The position numbers and the translations under genes were made by a program. The notes under the pieces are model-generated. The model was not told the DNA's origin and searched no databases. It worked only from the letters and a program-made list of their open reading frames with translations. This document shows, in pieces, positions 12,686-17,931 of a stretch of DNA of 20,456 bases (its first letter is position 1; every line of letters begins with the position of its first letter). The DNA is from a virus, in the IMG/VR virus record IMGVR_UViG_3300030099_006427, positions 1 to 20,456 of that record; one strand, written 5' to 3'.

Positions 12686-12817
12686 ATGACAATTGAAGAA
12701 CTAAAGAAGATAATTGAACAAAACGCAGAAGCCGCTGAGCTTGGACACATCGGAGCGCAAATGGCAGTGATCAACGCTGAGCTTGAACTCAGTAGAATAG
12801 GTCAAAAAGATAGTTGA
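12686..12817 (+). CDS. 43-aa helical hypothetical protein
   Basis: Leaderless micro-gene. An Ala/Glu-rich helix (EELKKIIEQNAEAAELGHIG) continuing to INAELELSRIG; probably a short coiled coil. No family recognised. Its own promoter and the next promoter bracket it closely. Confidence 0.7.
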   Translation: MTIEELKKIIEQNAEAAELGHIGAQMAVINAELELSRIGQKDS

Positions 12818-12826
12818 ATTATTTTC

Positions 12827-12855
12827 TTGACTTTTCGGATAAATTCCTTTAGATT
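12827..12855 (+). promoter_or_regulatory. Sigma-70 promoter of the micro-peptide operon
   Basis: TTGACT 12827-12832, 17-nt spacer, TAGATT 12850-12855. ATG 12862 after 6 nt (leaderless). Confidence 0.85.
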
Positions 12856-12861
12856 TATACT

Positions 12862-13092
12862 ATGACAGAAATTGATATCATTAACTCTCACAGAATTATT
12901 AACGACAAAGGTCTTGACCTTGCTCTTGCTCTTAGGAATGCTCAAGTCGAGCTTGGTTCAATCGCCCATGTGGCAGAGAAGAATCTCGCAGAAGATGGCG
13001 AGTTCGCCAAGATTCACGCTTCCAATGTCAAGAAGTGGGTTGATGAAGTCAACTCTCGCATCGAAAAGGCTTTGAACAAAGCAGTAAGCTAA
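12862..13092 (+). CDS. Helical hypothetical protein
   Basis: 76 aa, Ala-rich and helical (DLALALRNAQVELGSIAHVA, then ASNVKKWVDEVNSRIEKALN). First gene of a four-gene unit ending in two membrane micro-peptides. No family recognised; the next ATG is 1 nt after its stop. Confidence 0.75.
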   Translation: MTEIDIINSHRIINDKGLDLALALRNAQVELGSIAHVAEKNLAEDGEFAKIHASNVKKWVDEVNSRIEKALNKAVS

Positions 13093-13093
13093 C

Positions 13094-13258
13094 ATGATAC
13101 AAGAACAGATCAACAGACTAGTCTCGACCTTGCAGGCTTTGACCATGCAACGAGTTAACGCCTTGCGAATCGGCAACCAATCCGAAGCAGATCAGATCCA
13201 ATCGGTAGCAATCGCAATCGATGCCAAGATCCACGAACTCGAAAGGCAATTGCGATGA
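13094..13258 (+). CDS. 54-aa coiled-coil protein
   Basis: Starts 1 nt after the previous stop. One continuous Gln/Ala-rich helix (QINRLVSTLQALTMQRVNAL, then IHELERQLR) with heptad-like hydrophobic spacing. Its stop is part of an ATGA overlap with the next frame. Confidence 0.65.
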   Translation: MIQEQINRLVSTLQALTMQRVNALRIGNQSEADQIQSVAIAIDAKIHELERQLR

Positions 13259-13314
13259 CTGATATTTTTACCCTTGTAATGTTTACTATTATTTTATTGG
13301 ATTTGATTTTATGA
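13255..13314 (+). CDS. 19-aa membrane micro-peptide
   Basis: Sequence MTDIFTLVMFTIILLDLIL is a single hydrophobic helix. Begins by ATGA overlap with the upstream coiled-coil gene and ends by TTATGA overlap with the next micro-peptide, a chain unlikely by chance. Confidence 0.5.
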   Translation: MTDIFTLVMFTIILLDLIL

Positions 13315-13391
13315 TTGAAGTTTTAGAATTCTTGGCAACTTACTTTCCTTATGTCATGCCTGTTCTCTTGGTTTATTCTATGAATGGGTAA
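13311..13391 (+). CDS. 26-aa membrane micro-peptide
   Basis: Hydrophobic peptide (MIEVLEFLATYFPYVMPVLL, then VYSMNG), one likely membrane segment. Overlaps the preceding micro-peptide by four bases. Could be a lysis, membrane-stress or superinfection factor; only hydrophobicity and coupling are visible. Confidence 0.5.
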   Translation: MIEVLEFLATYFPYVMPVLLVYSMNG

Positions 13392-13400
13392 ACTTTTTGC

Positions 13401-13429
13401 TTGACTTTCACAAATTTTTTTGTTATATT
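13401..13429 (+). promoter_or_regulatory. Sigma-70 promoter
   Basis: TTGACT 13401-13406, 17-nt spacer, TATATT 13424-13429. ATG 13436 after 6 nt (leaderless). Confidence 0.87.
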
Positions 13430-13435
13430 ATATAC

Positions 13436-13684
13436 ATGATTAAGAATAAAACTAGACTCATCGAGATTCACGAATGGACTTCATTCATCTCGGTAAAGAT
13501 TCACGAAGGTGGAGAATTCCCACGAGTTCGCTCCGCAAGTACTCTCAAGTACTTCAACGAGATTTTGAAGGATGAGCTTTCACACGCTCGTTCGCTTGGT
13601 TACGAGCCACAAATCAAACGCTCAGGCGTTGGTAAGTTTGGCGGTATCAAGTACAAAGACTTGCACAAACTAAAAAGTGCTTGA
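13436..13684 (+). CDS. Basic hypothetical protein
   Basis: 82 aa, basic. Start set by the leaderless promoter rather than an upstream in-frame codon. A strand-rich N-terminus (RLIEIHEWTSFISVKIHEGG) is followed by a helix and a Gly/Lys-rich tail (KRSGVGKFGGIKYKDLHKLK). No recognised family. Its stop codon overlaps the -35 box of the next promoter (13681-13686). Confidence 0.72.
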   Translation: MIKNKTRLIEIHEWTSFISVKIHEGGEFPRVRSASTLKYFNEILKDELSHARSLGYEPQIKRSGVGKFGGIKYKDLHKLKSA

Positions 13685-13709
13685 CTTTTCGCCATCAGTT
13701 TGCTATACT
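13681..13709 (+). promoter_or_regulatory. Sigma-70 promoter of membrane micro-peptides
   Basis: TTGACT 13681-13686, 17-nt spacer, TGC TATACT (13704-13709). ATG 13718 after 8 nt. Confidence 0.87.
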
Positions 13710-13717
13710 ATAAGCAT

Positions 13718-13792
13718 ATGTTAGAAATTATTATTATATCGCTTGCTATTGGAGTATTCTCAGAACTTAAGTCACAAAATGAGTCTAATTGA
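13718..13792 (+). CDS. 24-aa membrane micro-peptide
   Basis: MLEIIIISLAIGVFSELKSQ followed by NESN: a short hydrophobic helix with polar C-terminus. Positioned directly at the predicted transcript start of a near-consensus promoter, so expression is likely. Overlaps the next peptide by 14 nt. Confidence 0.55.
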   Translation: MLEIIIISLAIGVFSELKSQNESN

Positions 13793-13853
13793 TCACATTG
13801 TATTTATCCCTTGGATTGTTGTCCTAATCTTGATCTGGCGAAGCGGACTGTAA
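13779..13853 (+). CDS. 24-aa membrane micro-peptide
   Basis: MSLIDHIVFIPWIVVLILIW followed by RSGL: one convincing membrane helix with a basic C-terminus. Last + strand gene before the convergent element at 13865. Confidence 0.52.
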   Translation: MSLIDHIVFIPWIVVLILIWRSGL

Positions 13854-13864
13854 AGTACTGCTAG

Positions 13865-13912
13865 TCAAGGAGTTAGGGCTCGCCCGCCCCCGCTGAAGGC
13901 AGAAGTCGTTGA
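13865..13912. repeat. Intergenic GC-rich repeat element (E9) at the convergence point
   Basis: TCAAGGAGTTAGGG, GC-rich centre CGCCCGCCCCCGC, AAGTCGTTGA. Lies between the last + gene and the 3' end of the first - gene, with no promoter on either side, so here it can only act as a boundary or terminator-type element. Confidence 0.65.
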
Positions 13913-13937
13913 CTGTTAGGGGTTTAGGCTGTCAAGC

Positions 13938-14402
13938 TCAAACTTGTTGCCATTCCCAAATTTCGGGATGACTTGGAAAGTGAAGGATAAACCTACCACC
14001 TTGAGCCTTGGCAATGTCACGCTCGACATCAGAAGGCTCGACTCCAAACTTGAGGCGAAAGTTTGCCTCGGAAGTAGAGCAACCAAGCTCTTTCTTTAGA
14101 CGAACGACATCGCCCATGGTTGGGCGGTTTGGCTTGTTAAGGAAAACCCTTTGAGGCTTTGCCTTTGGAGCTTCAAACTGAGAAGGTTCAGCACCAAAGC
14201 GAGAAGGAGCGAACTCGTTCCAAAGTTGGGCAACTTCGATGGAGTCCATGCCTTCAGCAACGAGATGCTTTGCCATTGCAACGAGAGACTTACGCTCGTC
14301 TCTGCCACGAGTCCAAACCGAATGATCATCGGAGAAGTCGAAAAACCAATCGTGAGATCGGAGAGCGTTTTTAAAGTTGGAGAGTAGTTTTTTCTTAATC
14401 AT
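13938..14402 (-). CDS. Hypothetical phage protein, 154 aa
   Basis: First gene of the minus-strand block as transcribed from its own promoter. N-terminus SNFKNALRSHDWFFDFSDDH resembles replication- or repair-associated small phage proteins only vaguely. Middle part contains APKAKPQRVFLNKPNRP, a Pro/Lys-rich linker, followed by a helical segment LKKELGCSTSEANFRLKFG. No catalytic motif recognised. Confidence 0.78.
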   Translation of the reverse strand: MIKKKLLSNFKNALRSHDWFFDFSDDHSVWTRGRDERKSLVAMAKHLVAEGMDSIEVAQLWNEFAPSRFGAEPSQFEAPKAKPQRVFLNKPNRPTMGDVVRLKKELGCSTSEANFRLKFGVEPSDVERDIAKAQGGRFILHFPSHPEIWEWQQV

Positions 14403-14408
14403 ATGTAT

Positions 14409-14437
14409 ATTAAAGCATATAAAGACCCAAAAGTCAA
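14409..14437 (-). promoter_or_regulatory. Sigma-70 promoter
   Basis: On the minus strand TTGACT (14432-14437), 17-nt spacer, TTTAAT (14409-14414); ATG at 14402 after 6 nt (leaderless). Confidence 0.85.
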
Positions 14438-14460
14438 GGCTAAAATTCTCGCAAAAATTT

Positions 14461-14505
14461 GCACAATCCTACTGCGCGGGGAGGCCCGTAGCCCTAACTC
14501 GTTGA
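14461..14505 (-). repeat. Intergenic GC-rich repeat element (E10)
   Basis: On the minus strand TCAACGAGTTAGGG, then GGGCCTCCCCGCGC, then TAGGATTGTGC. Same orientation as the transcription of the gene it precedes. Confidence 0.75.
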
Positions 14506-14508
14506 CTA

Positions 14509-14661
14509 TTACCGACTTACGATGGTAACTTTATGCTCACGCTTTAGCTTTTCAGCTTTCGCAACTGCTTGTGAGCGAGTTCTTGCGTTGTCAACTAGCT
14601 TTCCGAATAGCGTGATATTAAACCACTCGGTAAAGTTTGGGTTTCTGTAGACCTTTATCAT
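14509..14661 (-). CDS. 50-aa small phage protein
   Basis: Starts by ATGA overlap with the preceding gene (stop 14658-14660). Contains FTEWFNITLFGKLVDNARTR followed by an Ala/Lys-rich helix; I associate this strand-then-helix arrangement (ITLFGKxVDxxxTR) with small proteins of aquatic phages and, more loosely, with the DUF2188 layout. No function known. Confidence 0.68.
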   Translation of the reverse strand: MIKVYRNPNFTEWFNITLFGKLVDNARTRSQAVAKAEKLKREHKVTIVSR

Positions 14662-14936
14662 AGTGCAAACCAATCGGATGAGTCAATCGTTTGCCCATTT
14701 AGTACAGGCGAGAAATTGACTTGGTGAACTCCGACATCAAGGATTCCGTTGATGCGTTCGCGAGTGGTTGGAGTGTTCCAACCTGCAAGAGTCCAAAAGA
14801 TAAGACCGCTTGAGTCTCGCTTTATGATCTTGTTTCCATGAAGCCAAACGGAATTGCCGTCTGTGTGTGTGTTGCCAATGGTTTTCGCTTTGCCTTTCTC
14901 GAAGGCTTCCTTTATTTGTTCTGTGACTTTTCTCAT
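14658..14936 (-). CDS. Small conserved-type phage protein (LAGWNTPTTRxRxNG motif)
   Basis: 92 aa. Strand-rich core IGNTHTDGNSVWLHGNKI, then FWTLAGWNTPTTRERINGIL, then a C-terminal block ending NGQTIDSSDWFAL. I recognise the LAGWxTxTTRxRxNxLL signature from small phage proteins of unknown function. First gene of a two-gene unit; the downstream micro-gene overlaps its stop. Confidence 0.8.
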   Translation of the reverse strand: MRKVTEQIKEAFEKGKAKTIGNTHTDGNSVWLHGNKIIKRDSSGLIFWTLAGWNTPTTRERINGILDVGVHQVNFSPVLNGQTIDSSDWFAL

Positions 14937-14945
14937 TATTATATA

Positions 14946-14974
14946 AGTATAGATTAAAAAGGTTAACTTGTCAA
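14946..14974 (-). promoter_or_regulatory. Sigma-70 promoter
   Basis: Minus strand TTGACA (14969-14974), 17-nt spacer, TATACT (14946-14951); ATG at 14936 after 9 nt. Confidence 0.9.
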
Positions 14975-14980
14975 GCGTTT

Positions 14981-15163
14981 TTAAGCATTACGCTCACGAG
15001 AACGCCAACCACGACCATGCCACTCGATGGATTCGACATCACGAATGGCGTCACGAATGTGGGAAATCCGAAGGTTTGCCCGATCAACGGCATCTTGATC
15101 GGTAGCGTTATCAAGCTCGGCTTGAGCTTCTTTGAGGCGAATTTTTAGCATGAATACTGACAT
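14981..15163 (-). CDS. 60-aa coiled-coil hypothetical protein
   Basis: Charged helix (KIRLKEAQAELDNATDQDAV, then RISHIRDAIRDVESIEWHGR) ending in a basic tail. Located 28 nt downstream of the preceding gene, with the A-rich box AAAAAATTATG before its start and no separate promoter, so it is the second gene of that operon. Confidence 0.7.
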   Translation of the reverse strand: MSVFMLKIRLKEAQAELDNATDQDAVDRANLRISHIRDAIRDVESIEWHGRGWRSRERNA

Positions 15164-15191
15164 AATTTTTTGTGTGTTAAGATTAAAGGTT

Positions 15192-15350
15192 TTAGTCTAT
15201 CAGACCATCTTCATGATCCAAGCGGAGCAACTCGTCTTGGAGTTGACCGATCTCGGAGCGGATAGCTACCTTGTCGGCAATGGTTAACTCGCAATCCACG
15301 AGGGTTTCACGGAGAACGGAGATTTCGATTTCGATTTCTTTTCTAGTCAT
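15192..15350 (-). CDS. 52-aa coiled-coil hypothetical protein
   Basis: Repetitive acidic helix RKEIEIEISVLRETLVDCEL then SEIGQLQDELLRLDHEDGLI, a likely coiled coil similar in style to its downstream neighbour. One of the few genes with a true ~40-nt leader; its start context is GCTAAAAATTATG. Promoter at 15397-15425. Confidence 0.7.
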   Translation of the reverse strand: MTRKEIEIEISVLRETLVDCELTIADKVAIRSEIGQLQDELLRLDHEDGLID

Positions 15351-15396
15351 AATTTTTAGCAATTTGGATTTTAAACTTTCTTTATCTTATATATAC

Positions 15397-15425
15397 AATG
15401 TAGCACAAAAAGGGCGTTTTGTCAA
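15397..15425 (-). promoter_or_regulatory. Sigma-70 promoter with leader
   Basis: Minus strand TTGACA (15420-15425), 17-nt spacer, TACATT (15397-15402). The expected start codon position reads ATA rather than ATG; translation starts ~40 nt later. Near-duplicate of the promoter at 15546-15574. Confidence 0.85.
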
Positions 15426-15428
15426 GAA

Positions 15429-15539
15429 TTATTTTACTTTTTTTTCAATTATTTTGGAGAGAGTAAGAAGGATATTCTTTTTGCCTTTGGCTTTCATGAG
15501 CTTGGCAACTTTGGTTAGTTTATTCTTTCTTAGCTTCAT
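15429..15539 (-). CDS. 36-aa very basic micro-protein
   Basis: MKLRKNKLTKVAKLMKAKGK followed by KNILLTLSKIIEKKVK: Lys-rich amphipathic helix, reminiscent in composition of antimicrobial-like or nucleic-acid-binding peptides, but no family is recognised. Leaderless promoter directly upstream. Its stop lies just before the next promoter. Confidence 0.68.
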   Translation of the reverse strand: MKLRKNKLTKVAKLMKAKGKKNILLTLSKIIEKKVK

Positions 15540-15545
15540 ATATAC

Positions 15546-15574
15546 AATGTAGCACAAAAGCCTTCAAAAGTCAA
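15546..15574 (-). promoter_or_regulatory. Sigma-70 promoter
   Basis: Minus strand TTGACT (15569-15574), 17-nt spacer, TACATT (15546-15551); ATG at 15539 after 6 nt (leaderless). Confidence 0.87.
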
Positions 15575-15639
15575 GAAAAACTTTCAACTATTTTTTCAGA
15601 TTTGTGTTGTAAGATTATGATGTTCAGTTAGTTGCGACA

Positions 15640-15673
15640 GATTTTCGGGAGGGCCCGAACCCTAACTCGTTGA
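15640..15673 (-). repeat. Intergenic GC-rich repeat element (E11)
   Basis: Minus strand TCAACGAGTTAGGG then hairpin TCGGG-CCCT-CCCGA, continuing to a diverged downstream end. Follows the gene at 15685-15876. Confidence 0.68.
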
Positions 15674-15684
15674 TTGCTAGGAGT

Positions 15685-15876
15685 TTACCAGACGAAACAA
15701 CCTCCTGGACTAGCTTGCCGACCAACGGCAAGCGGGTGAAGTTCCAAGTCGGCGACTGGCACCGACCAAACCCTAGAGGAGAAACCTCTAGCACGGACGA
15801 CTGCGGAGTCGTCGGTTAAGGACTCAACCACGCAGGAGAATCCGTTGAAGAGAACGATGTCATTAATCTTAATCAT
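15685..15876 (-). CDS. 63-aa hypothetical protein, beta-rich
   Basis: Start at ATG 15876 immediately after the promoter; an in-frame upstream ATG would lie above it. Strand-rich (KINDIVLFNGFSCVVESLTD, then SAVVRARGFSSRVWSVPVAD), compatible with a small SH3-like barrel, then a Gly/Pro-rich tail. No family recognised. Confidence 0.72.
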   Translation of the reverse strand: MIKINDIVLFNGFSCVVESLTDDSAVVRARGFSSRVWSVPVADLELHPLAVGRQASPGGCFVW

Positions 15877-15882
15877 ACATAC

Positions 15883-15911
15883 AACATAACAAAGAAAACC
15901 TGAAAAGTCAA
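15883..15911 (-). promoter_or_regulatory. Sigma-70 promoter
   Basis: Minus strand TTGACT (15906-15911), 17-nt spacer, TATGTT (15883-15888); ATG at 15876 after 6 nt (leaderless). Confidence 0.87.
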
Positions 15912-15934
15912 GAAAAACTTTCAACTATTTTCCT

Positions 15935-15980
15935 GCACAATCCTATTTTTCGGGCAGGGGGCTGAATCGTAACTCGTTGA
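15935..15980 (-). repeat. Intergenic GC-rich repeat element (E12)
   Basis: Minus strand TCAACGAGTTACGATTCAGC, then CCCCTGCCCG, then TAGGATTGTGC. Nearly identical to the copy at 17872-17916. Confidence 0.77.
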
Positions 15981-15997
15981 TGCTTAAGCCTTTAAAG

Positions 15998-16073
15998 TGG
16001 AGCCGCTTGTCGGGATCGAACCGACGACCTTTCGCTTACAAGGCGAATGCTCTACCAGCTGAGCTAAAGCGGC
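15998..16073 (-). tRNA. tRNA-Thr(UGU)
   Basis: Complete 76-nt cloverleaf on the minus strand: acceptor GCCGCTT/AAGCGGC, D-arm GCTC-AGCTGGTA-GAGC, anticodon arm TTCGC-CTTGTAA-GCGAA with anticodon TGT, T-arm GTCGG-TTCGATC-CCGAC, discriminator T, encoded CCA. It decodes ACA. It directly follows the 51-aa gene, whose stop codon shares the first tRNA base, so it must be processed from that operon's transcript. Downstream lies element E12. Confidence 0.97.
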
Positions 16074-16228
16074 TAAGAGTTAGCAGGAAACAACCCATAA
16101 CGACGCTTGCCGTCTGAGGTTGCCAACCTACGCTTGAGAAGCCTTTCAGCTTCTTTCTTGCGCATGGCAATGGATTCAACTTGCCAAACAGAGCCTGCTT
16201 GGGCGAGAATGCTTTTAAGTATGTACAT
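16073..16228 (-). CDS. 51-aa basic hypothetical protein
   Basis: Starts 27 nt after the acidic paralogue gene and uses the A-rich start context AAAAAAATTATG. Basic helix (VESIAMRKKEAERLLKRRLA) and a C-terminus GKRRYGLFPANS. The stop codon overlaps the 5' base of tRNA-Thr. No family recognised. Confidence 0.68.
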   Translation of the reverse strand: MYILKSILAQAGSVWQVESIAMRKKEAERLLKRRLATSDGKRRYGLFPANS

Positions 16229-16255
16229 AATTTTTTTGAGTTATAGGTTAAAGGA

Positions 16256-16555
16256 TTAGTCCTCGATGGTGTCAAAGAGGTCAACAAAGGAACTGCTTAC
16301 GCAGTCCATGTCGACTTGTTCCTCGTCGTTCTCGTCGATTGCGTCCTTGTCGGACTCGACTGCGTCGAGAGAGACGAATTCGTCCTCGACATCTCTGTCG
16401 GTTGCTTCGAGCAAGCCATGCTCAAGGACTAAGTCCTCAGCGAGCTTTTCAGCTTTAAGCTCTTCAAGCAAGTCGGTGAACTTGGCGTTGACTTTGTTGT
16501 CGGCATTAGCGACTGCGTTAGCGATAAGTTGGAGTCTTTCTTTTTCGTTAATCAT
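16256..16555 (-). CDS. Acidic helical protein, paralogue of the gene at 12249-12536
   Basis: 99 aa. Shares NAVANAD, ELKAEKLAEDLV, EHGLLEAT, VEDEFVSLDAVE with the + strand paralogue; the acidic C-terminus differs in sequence but keeps the character (DAIDENDEEQVDMD). Starts MINEKERLQLIANAVANADN. First gene of an operon that also carries a basic micro-gene and tRNA-Thr. Leaderless promoter. Function unknown. Confidence 0.82.
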   Translation of the reverse strand: MINEKERLQLIANAVANADNKVNAKFTDLLEELKAEKLAEDLVLEHGLLEATDRDVEDEFVSLDAVESDKDAIDENDEEQVDMDCVSSSFVDLFDTIED

Positions 16556-16561
16556 AAGTAT

Positions 16562-16590
16562 AATGTATCAGAGTTTTTGGTAAAAGTCAA
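16562..16590 (-). promoter_or_regulatory. Sigma-70 promoter of the paralogue/tRNA operon
   Basis: Minus strand TTGACT (16585-16590), 17-nt spacer, TACATT (16562-16567); ATG at 16555 after 6 nt (leaderless). Confidence 0.86.
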
Positions 16591-16613
16591 TTAAAAGTTA
16601 TTCACAATCCGCA

Positions 16614-16733
16614 TTAAGCGTTTTGCTCTCGCCTTTGCCAAGAGCGATTTCTTACTTGAACATTCAAGCGACGGATTTGGAGTTCAAGCTTTGCCTTGAG
16701 CTTGGCTTGTTGGAGTTGTTGTGCTTTAGTCAT
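16614..16733 (-). CDS. 39-aa Gln/Lys/Arg-rich coiled-coil peptide
   Basis: MTKAQQLQQAKLKAKLELQI then RRLNVQVRNRSWQRREQNA: a single basic amphipathic helix. Start context AAAAAAAATTATG with a ~40-nt leader from the promoter at 16774-16801. No family recognised. Confidence 0.62.
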   Translation of the reverse strand: MTKAQQLQQAKLKAKLELQIRRLNVQVRNRSWQRREQNA

Positions 16734-16773
16734 AATTTTTTTTGTTAAAGGTCTTTCTTAATCTTATAACTAC

Positions 16774-16801
16774 ATTATGCATATATATCGGCAAACCGCA
16801 A
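16774..16801 (-). promoter_or_regulatory. Sigma-70-like promoter with leader
   Basis: Minus strand TTGCGG (16796-16801), 16-nt spacer, CATAAT (16774-16779). Leader of ~35-40 nt to ATG 16733, resembling the leader of the gene at 15350. Confidence 0.65.
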
Positions 16802-16995
16802 GCATATTTTTTTTCAGCCAAGTATTTTTATTGTAAAGTGTTGGTATTCAGTGGGTATTGAAAGAATTTTTTTTTACATGACTGCGGAGAAAAAACTGCC
16901 GAAAATGCAATTAAGCAACTTTTTTTGCTGTAAAGTATTGGGCATCATGTAGTTCTGTCATATTTTTTCGTTAAGTTTTTATAACTATCTAAGCG
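16802..16995. other. Gene-free AT-rich stretch
   Basis: No convincing gene on either strand. Contains long T tracts and a 13-nt near-repeat, TGTAAAGTGTTGG (16832-16844) and TGTAAAGTATTGG (16929-16941). A 24-codon + frame from ATG 16879 exists but has no promoter and is not called. Confidence 0.4.
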
Positions 16996-17045
16996 TCAAC
17001 GAGTTAGGCGCTTCGCGGCAGGGGGCTGAACCCTAACTACTTGGT
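16996..17045. repeat. Intergenic GC-rich repeat element (E13)
   Basis: Carries TCAACGAGTTAGGCG on the + strand and, at the other end, the diverged inverted half CCCTAACTACTTGG; the centre GGCAGGGGGCTGAA matches E12 and E14. Lies downstream of the minus-strand operon ending at 17037. Confidence 0.68.
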
Positions 17046-17354
17046 AGTCAGTAGCTTAGCACTAACTACCTTAGTGCATTGCCAAACCCAAGCATCACGC
17101 TTACGCTTGCCATGACCTTGAAAGCCACGATAGTAACGCAGGCTTGCTTGCCAAGCGTTCTTGCCATACTGATGGACTTGGAACTTGTGTCCAGTCGTGC
17201 GGTTGACTACCTGCAGGACATACAGGTCACCACTTCGGTGAGCTTTCCACCTGCGTTGGCTACCACGCCAAGCAGGATCAAAGGGAATAGTACTGCTTGG
17301 AGTACTCTTTAGCCTATCAAGCTGAGCAAGCGAAAGTTGATCAAGGTCTGCCAT
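17037..17354 (-). CDS. Basic hypothetical protein
   Basis: 105 aa, strongly basic in its second half (FQGHGKRKRDAWVWQCTKVV). The middle SGDLYVLQVVNRTTGHKFQV looks like strands, so a small nucleic-acid-binding fold is plausible but unproven. Starts 3 nt after the stop of the membrane-protein gene; a TATAGT lies 6 nt before its ATG but lacks a good -35, so I take it as operon-expressed. Confidence 0.72.
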   Translation of the reverse strand: MADLDQLSLAQLDRLKSTPSSTIPFDPAWRGSQRRWKAHRSGDLYVLQVVNRTTGHKFQVHQYGKNAWQASLRYYRGFQGHGKRKRDAWVWQCTKVVSAKLLTTK

Positions 17355-17357
17355 AAC

Positions 17358-17567
17358 TTAACTATACCTCAAGTCAAGAATGTTAAAGGACAAGATGCTG
17401 ACCAACAGGCAGATAATGCCAAAGAGCCAAGCAAAACCATCGGTTGCATGGTATACAGAAGGAGCATACCAAGGGCAAAGCATGAACAGAACGAACGCAC
17501 AAGCGGATACGACGAACGCAAAGCAAAGGATGGAATCTGCGATAGTGGATAGTATTTTCTTAATCAT
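17358..17567 (-). CDS. Two-TM small membrane protein
   Basis: 69 aa. Two hydrophobic segments, SILCFAFVVSACAFVLFMLC (about 13-32) and WLFGIICLLVSILSFNIL (about 48-65), separated by a short polar loop; Lys at the N-terminus. The topology is compatible with a holin-like or superinfection-exclusion protein, but there is no lysin gene in view. Leaderless promoter; first of a two-gene operon. Confidence 0.74.
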   Translation of the reverse strand: MIKKILSTIADSILCFAFVVSACAFVLFMLCPWYAPSVYHATDGFAWLFGIICLLVSILSFNILDLRYS

Positions 17568-17573
17568 AAGTAC

Positions 17574-17602
17574 AATCTAATGGATTTATTGGTAAAAGTC
17601 AA
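17574..17602 (-). promoter_or_regulatory. Sigma-70 promoter
   Basis: Minus strand TTGACT (17597-17602), 17-nt spacer, TAGATT (17574-17579); ATG at 17567 after 6 nt (leaderless). Confidence 0.87.
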
Positions 17603-17615
17603 GGAAAAAGTTTAA

Positions 17616-17813
17616 CTATTTTCGAGGCATGTCGGAAAGCATTTCCAAGTCGTTGGCTTGTATGCTTTGCGTTATCTCAAGCGTTTCCTCGACTAGCACA
17701 TCGAGAACGGCGTTGAGAATCTCAAGCTCGTCATTGCTTGGATTCTGTTTGAGAACGGCACGAATCCGCTTTGTTTCGTCTTCAATTTCGTTGAGTCTCT
17801 TAATCATTTTCAT
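17616..17813 (-). CDS. Acidic helical hypothetical protein
   Basis: 65 aa, almost entirely helical and acidic (MIKRLNEIEDETKRIRAVLK, then ELEILNAVLDVLVEETLEIT). Probable coiled coil. Start at ATG 17813 directly after the -10. No family recognised. Confidence 0.74.
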   Translation of the reverse strand: MKMIKRLNEIEDETKRIRAVLKQNPSNDELEILNAVLDVLVEETLEITQSIQANDLEMLSDMPRK

Positions 17814-17819
17814 ACCTAT

Positions 17820-17848
17820 AACATAGCATAGGAAACCCGAAAAGTCAA
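17820..17848 (-). promoter_or_regulatory. Sigma-70 promoter
   Basis: Minus strand TTGACT (17843-17848), 17-nt spacer, TATGTT (17820-17825); ATG at 17813 after 6 nt (leaderless). Confidence 0.87.
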
Positions 17849-17871
17849 GAAAAACTTTCGACTAATTTATT

Positions 17872-17916
17872 GCACAATCCTATTATCGGGCAGGGGGCTG
17901 AATCGTAACTCGTTGA
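17872..17916 (-). repeat. Intergenic GC-rich repeat element (E14)
   Basis: Minus strand TCAACGAGTTACGATTCAGC, then CCCCTGCCCG, then TAGGATTGTGC; near-identical twin of E12. Confidence 0.77.
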
Positions 17917-17931
17917 TTATTAGTGTCTTGA

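Noticed and set aside
14151-14387. Plus-strand frames opposite the gene at 13938-14402
   Set aside because: The minus-strand gene has a canonical promoter and protein-like sequence; the plus-strand frames have no start signals.
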